NCBI GenBank assembly: GCA_020086605.1
Contig: JACBWW010000004.1
Coordinates: 28,305,047 to 28,369,046, forward strand
Origin: Lanius collurio
Taxonomy: Eukaryota > Chordata > Aves > Passeriformes > Laniidae
Reading direction: 5' to 3'
Length of the DNA stretch: 64,000 nucleotides
Positions within the stretch are counted from its first letter, which is position 1, and each line of letters opens with the position of its first letter. The notes below the pieces were generated by a model. That model saw only the letters and a list, made by a program, of their open reading frames with translations, made no database searches and had not been told where the DNA came from. The translations under genes were made by a program, and so were the position numbers. Shown piece after piece: positions 59,501 to 64,000 of this stretch.

Positions 59501-62500
59501 TGCTCAATCTAAGGAAGTAAGCGTGTAATATGGTCAGCATATTCTATCCTTTTGTCTTGCTGCATGTTATCTGTTATGCTCATTTATTAAATTTCGTTTC
59601 TGATTAGACTGTAAACTCAGTGTAGATGACTCATTGTTGTTGACTCCTTGTTTATATAGATTTTTTAATAACAGAATGAAGCGGTCTTGTTCCTTGTTAA
59701 ATCCTTTTACTCATGTGCAGTGTAGATTCTAAATTCTGCTACCTAAGTTCCAATTGTTTTCAATTGTTTTTCTGAACATAGACCAAGGCCTCCAAGACTG
59801 TTCTTTGTAGCAGCATGTGTAACAGATGGAATGTGAGATTCTACCTTCAAAAATCAAAAGGTCAGCCAGGAAAAGAGTTCTTTGAAGATTGTTCCTTCTT
59901 ATCACATGACAAGATGGTTCTTATATTTGTTCCATGAAAGAGAAACCTGAAGGTAGGGATAGTTTTACATTTGGAATGAATGAGTCCTCATCTCAAAAGA
60001 AAACATAGTTTAAGTGGTCTGGATAGGCAAAGTGGAAAAACGGCAAAACCATATGTACTGTGTAAGTGCCTGACGTAATTAAAGTGGCTGATTTTGCTTG
60101 TAAAAGGTTTTGTCACATTGGAATTTTTACCAGGTTATAGCTGATGTTGCTGCTCTTGTTGATGTCTTAAGGTGACGTCTCAGCTCTCTGTTTGCATATG
60201 TTAATTCTTCAGCACCAATTCAGTTGAAAAGATAATTAAAACATTTTTATGTGTGAGTGAGTGGACATTGATCTCTAATGGAGATTATTTAGTGTTGGCA
60301 GTGTTAGGCAATTTTTAAAGTTGATACTGCCTAACTTCCAATGTTGCCAAAGAAATTGGTGGTGGGCTGGAATGATTTCAGTACAGTGCTGTGAGGACTG
60401 AGACTAGAGTTTGGGAATATTTCAGCCTTGTGTTCAGAACTGGCATGCCATGCACTATTCTATAGAAAATTTGTATATGATCATAGGGCTTAATAGCATG
60501 AGAATATCCATGACTGAGTTTAAAAGCAGAGATGAGTTTAACAAACTTTTGAAGCCAGAAAACAAGAAAGCAAGCTAGGCTGTTGATGGACACTGGAGTA
60601 TTTTTTCAGGCCATGAATTAAGGAAAAGGGATTCTTGAGTCCAGTTTGACAGACCTTGGAAGAAAACAGGTTCAGAAGACAGAAATAGGCACAGATATTC
60701 TTCTGTCTGCTGTAGTCTTTTTCGTACCTTGTATATTCCGTTTTTTCCACTGCTGTTTAAAAAAGAAGCTCCATGATAACTGTTTGTGAATGCTTTGCTT
60801 AGTAGATGAGATAAAAGGAGTTGCTGTTTAAATTTGTTGTGAAGCTTTGTTAAATCTTGAAAATCATTGGAGCAGGGGCTAAACAACTAAAGAAGAGCAT
60901 CTTAAGCTTTCTGTGAGTCTTCCTTAGCTTAATCTGCAGTAAGATTATACTTGTGGGAGATATACACCACCGCACCCCAGGTGGGGAGAAAGGTGGTTTT
61001 GTCTTGTAGCATTCTGGTTTGTTCAAGTTGCAAAGTTGCACAATGTCAACTCAACTTTTGCCCTACTGAGAGGTGCCGAGAAAGGGAACTGGAGTGATTT
61101 CACCAGAGATCTTTCATCATCTTTTTACTTTAAAGCTCTCAGGATGCTGTACAAGAATGAGTACTGAAGTTTGATGAACTGAACCAAAAACACTTCATAG
61201 AAGCAGATTGGACTTCTACATGGTTGGGGCAGTTGTACATCAATGCTTTGAGGTGATTCAGAGCAGCAGATTTCCCTGGCTGTTGCTCCTTTACGTAGTC
61301 TATGAATAGCTCTCCGTTGGCCTGCTTTTCTGAGGCATTGAATTGGAAAGGACTCTAGATCCCCTGTTTTTATGCTTTTTGAAAGTGTTGTTTGAAAGGG
61401 TTTGTATGTAACCCAGATCACATCCAGTGAAGCATTTTAGTTTTCCTCAGTCATTGTGTTTCCCTTATCTCTTCTATTTATTTCTGGGAGATCTTTATGT
61501 CATGGGCAGGCTTGCTGCATGTTTAACCATACTGGTGCAAGACACTGCCCCTGGTAATGCTTGTTGTTATCACCAAGTTGGCAAACAGATAGCATAAATA
61601 CTCTTTGGGCCATTCATCAGAAAGTCACCTGGGCTGGCTTAAATGGAAGGTTGCACTGAAGCAGATGCACTTGGAAGGCTTGAATCACCTGATCTGTTAA
61701 ATCAGCTGTTGAGGTGTAACAGCCACTGACAGAGGTTAAAACACTTTCCTTTTTCAAAAGACAGGATTTGTCTTTGTCCTAATCCTACACTCACCTATGC
61801 TTCCTCAGCTATATCTGACTTGTGAACAGCGTAGAGCACCACTGTGAAAGCTCTCATTCATTACTCTGTACCCTGTTGGAGTGGGCCCATCCAATTGTGG
61901 ACAACTCATTTTATAATAAAATAGCTTAGAAAAAATTCCCAGGTAGGAGTTTAGCCTGAATATTGAAAACCGTGTTACAGTTTTAATTACTGACAGTATT
62001 TTTACGGATCACTAATATTTAAAAGGCACAGTTTATTTGTTTTTAGGTTATTTGGAAGAAGTACTGTTGTTTATGCAGATGAAGTTAAACTGTGGTGTTC
62101 TCTGGGGAGAATTTGGGTACAAACCAAAGATTTAATAGGATTTTGTTAAAAGAGACAGGAGTCTGGTCCTCAGGACAAGCACTACTATGCTAGGTTAATA
62201 TTTGTGATTGCTGCTCTGTTTGTTGGGAGTATTCACACAATGTCTTCCAACCCATTTAACAGACAGATTTGACAAGCTGTAAGGAAATATAAAGATTTTT
62301 TTTTTAATTGGCACTTGTTTTGTTCTTTGATACATTTTGTAGTGTAGTTTGCTTTCTCAAATGAATACCAACTTTGTATGTTATATTATGGTTTGGTAAC
62401 AAGTGTTTTTCCTTTGATTGTTTCTTCTGAAGTGTAAAATTAAAATAAAATTGCATTTAAAGAATCCAAATTATTTTCCACACCTCTGTGCCTAGCACTT

Positions 62501-62572
62501 GCTTGGCAGCAAGAGCAGCTTATTACTGGTTTTCCTCTTTTAATCTTTTTTTAATTTTTCTTCTCCTTGCCA
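59501..62572. other. Single-copy noncoding DNA
   Basis: A 10-bp tandem duplication, CAATTGTTTT twice, lies at 59751-59770. Reverse frames at 60378-60886 and 61125-61421 (70-103 codons) overlap one another and have no recognised domain. No repeat family was recognised. Confidence 0.4.
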
Positions 62573-62601
62573 GCTATCCTTTCTCCTGCTGAAAGGATAG
62601 C
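62573..62601. repeat. Perfect inverted repeat, 11-bp arms and 7-nt loop
   Basis: GCTATCCTTTC (62573-62583) and GAAAGGATAGC (62591-62601) are exact reverse complements around TCCTGCT. The stem is GC-balanced and would be more stable than the AT-rich hairpins elsewhere in the window. It is not followed by a T run in terminator fashion and is too short for a microRNA precursor. Confidence 0.85.
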
Positions 62602-63219
62602 CAACTGTGATAGGAGCTTGTAAAATTTGTTTCACTTGGAATGAAGGATGCAATGGAAAACACAGTGGTCATTTCTTAGCTGGTAAAAAGAAATTCTTTT
62701 AGAGCTTATAATACAAGGAAGTAACAATTTGAGGAATCTCAAGCATTCAGTCTTTGTGTTAATTTAAGAATGTACTTTCTTCAATATCATTAAATGACAC
62801 ATGAATTAGGTGTTATTATTATGGACCATCTACCTGATGTGCTGGCGTTTTTTCCTTTTTTTTTTTGAGGGGCTTGTTCTAGCTTCTTTTACTATGTACT
62901 CATATCCTTCAAGGCTCTACCCTTTCTACTGTCCTTTTTGCGCTCCTGTGGTATATTCCCATTTGAATTTAACTGCTTTCTTCAGGCTGGAAGCTTTTAT
63001 GTCTGTCATGTTCTGTTTCATCTCTAATCTGAAACTGTTCCCGGACCTTGTAGCACAGCTCAAACTCAGTTCAGTGTTGAAATCCTTGACAATCTTGATC
63101 TGAGTCCTCCCAGCATTACAGATGTGCTGATATGGTATCTCCAAAAGACCCAAATGAGTCTGGGAAACCAAATAGTTAGAAAAGAGTTAATCTTTGTAAT
63201 TCTTGATCTGAAGTTGCTT
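62602..63219. other. Single-copy noncoding DNA
   Basis: No gene. The 97-codon forward frame at 62810-63103 begins in a T-rich run and has no domain. Confidence 0.4.
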
Positions 63220-63239
63220 GATCAGCTGCACAGCTGATC
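63220..63239. promoter_or_regulatory. Paired CAGCTG E-boxes in an inverted repeat
   Basis: GATCAGCTG and CAGCTGATC are reverse complements separated by two bases, giving two E-boxes at 63223-63228 and 63231-63236. The same E-box type forms the triplet at 55.9 kb. A binding role is inferred from the motif only. Confidence 0.35.
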
Positions 63240-64000
63240 TGATGTCTGGAGAATCCTCTGCTCTTGAATGTGATGCAGCTCTTGGTTGCCTTCAGATGCT
63301 TCTTCCCAGATGAGATTCTATGTATCTTTCATCCCTAAAGGGGTTTATTCCCAACCAGAAGCATATATTTCTGAAAGATGTGCTACCATAAAATATGGTT
63401 CAGACCAGTACTTAGAGTTATATGTAACTCCTGAAAAGACCCATATTGTTGTCCAGTTTGACTGCAACAGTGCAATGACTTGTGTTTCAGAAAGTGATTT
63501 GCAAGCATTTTGTCTGCCAGGGAACCTTCAAAAAGTGTTTCTTTCCTTTAAAGTGTCAGGGGAAAATTGATATAATAAGTAATTACTTGCTGGCCATATC
63601 TAGGCTTCATGTACTCTTTCCCATACATGTGACCTTGAGAGTATTATATTATAGTTTTGGCTTTCAATAGCAGAACATGGTAACAGTTTTTCCTTGTCAA
63701 CTGATATGGCTGTTTATACTACAGAATACATGGACATGACAGGTTTTGGTGAGATTTTCAGGCCCTTCTTGTAGCTGAGTGTGTGATCTTCCCTCTCAGT
63801 AATTTTATATCTGGAATTCAGTTACTGTTTGGTATGTTCCTCTCCTACTTCTGTGCATGTTCACTTTAAAAGTTATACTCCGTACATCAGTAACCCATGT
63901 TTTGCTAGGACCATTCTGAATCCACTCTTGTCTTGCCTGATTTTCCTTAATTCTGCTTTGTTTTACTTATTCTCGTGACCCATTCCTGCTTTGTTTAGTG
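63240..64000. other. Single-copy noncoding DNA
   Basis: No gene is recognised. The forward frame at 63286-63570 (94 codons) has ordinary composition, but no domain that I know and no splice or promoter context. The window ends in T-rich unique sequence. Confidence 0.4.

Overview
This window looks like nuclear DNA from a bird, most likely a neoavian and possibly a songbird. The evidence is three 3'-truncated CR1 LINE fragments, a decayed endogenous-retrovirus integrase, two blocks that resemble avian LTR repeats, and worn MIR-like SINE remnants in an AT-rich background. In 24 hand-counted 60-base lines spread over the window (1,440 bases) I found 289 G and 219 C, about 35% GC with G in excess of C on the + strand. 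There are no operons, ribosome-binding sites, CRISPR arrays, tRNA or rRNA genes. No open reading frame gives a recognisable cellular protein: most are under 110 codons and the longest, 171 codons, is close to what chance gives in DNA this AT-rich. I read the window as intron or intergenic DNA. The G-over-C excess, the G/T-rich tracts on the + strand and the antisense orientation of all three CR1 copies together hint that it is an intron of a gene transcribed left to right. I cannot name that gene.

Layout. 1-690 is plain AT-rich DNA. 691-1610 is a GC-richer island with a broken retroviral integrase on the + strand. 1611-12803 is single-copy DNA with two perfect hairpins. A CR1 3' end lies at 12804-13020 and a second, better preserved one at 16120-16345. 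18750-19020 and 20645-21180 resemble LTR-type interspersed repeats. From 24 to 47 kb there are six MIR-like remnants separated by T-rich and G/T-rich tracts. A third CR1 end lies at 48820-49098. From 49 kb to the end the DNA is single copy, with several stretches that look richer in CpG and sequence complexity and are candidate conserved regulatory elements. The most notable is 55855-56285, which carries three CAGCTG E-boxes exactly 11 bp apart.

There is no gene system to describe and I found no clear novel one. The items most worth checking are the E-box triplet, five short splice-site-bounded open segments that could be exons of an unannotated transcript, the candidate conserved blocks, the 24-bp perfect palindrome and the LTR-like block with three phased TATAAAA motifs. 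Family names for repeats rest on my recognition of consensus features and have not been checked by alignment.
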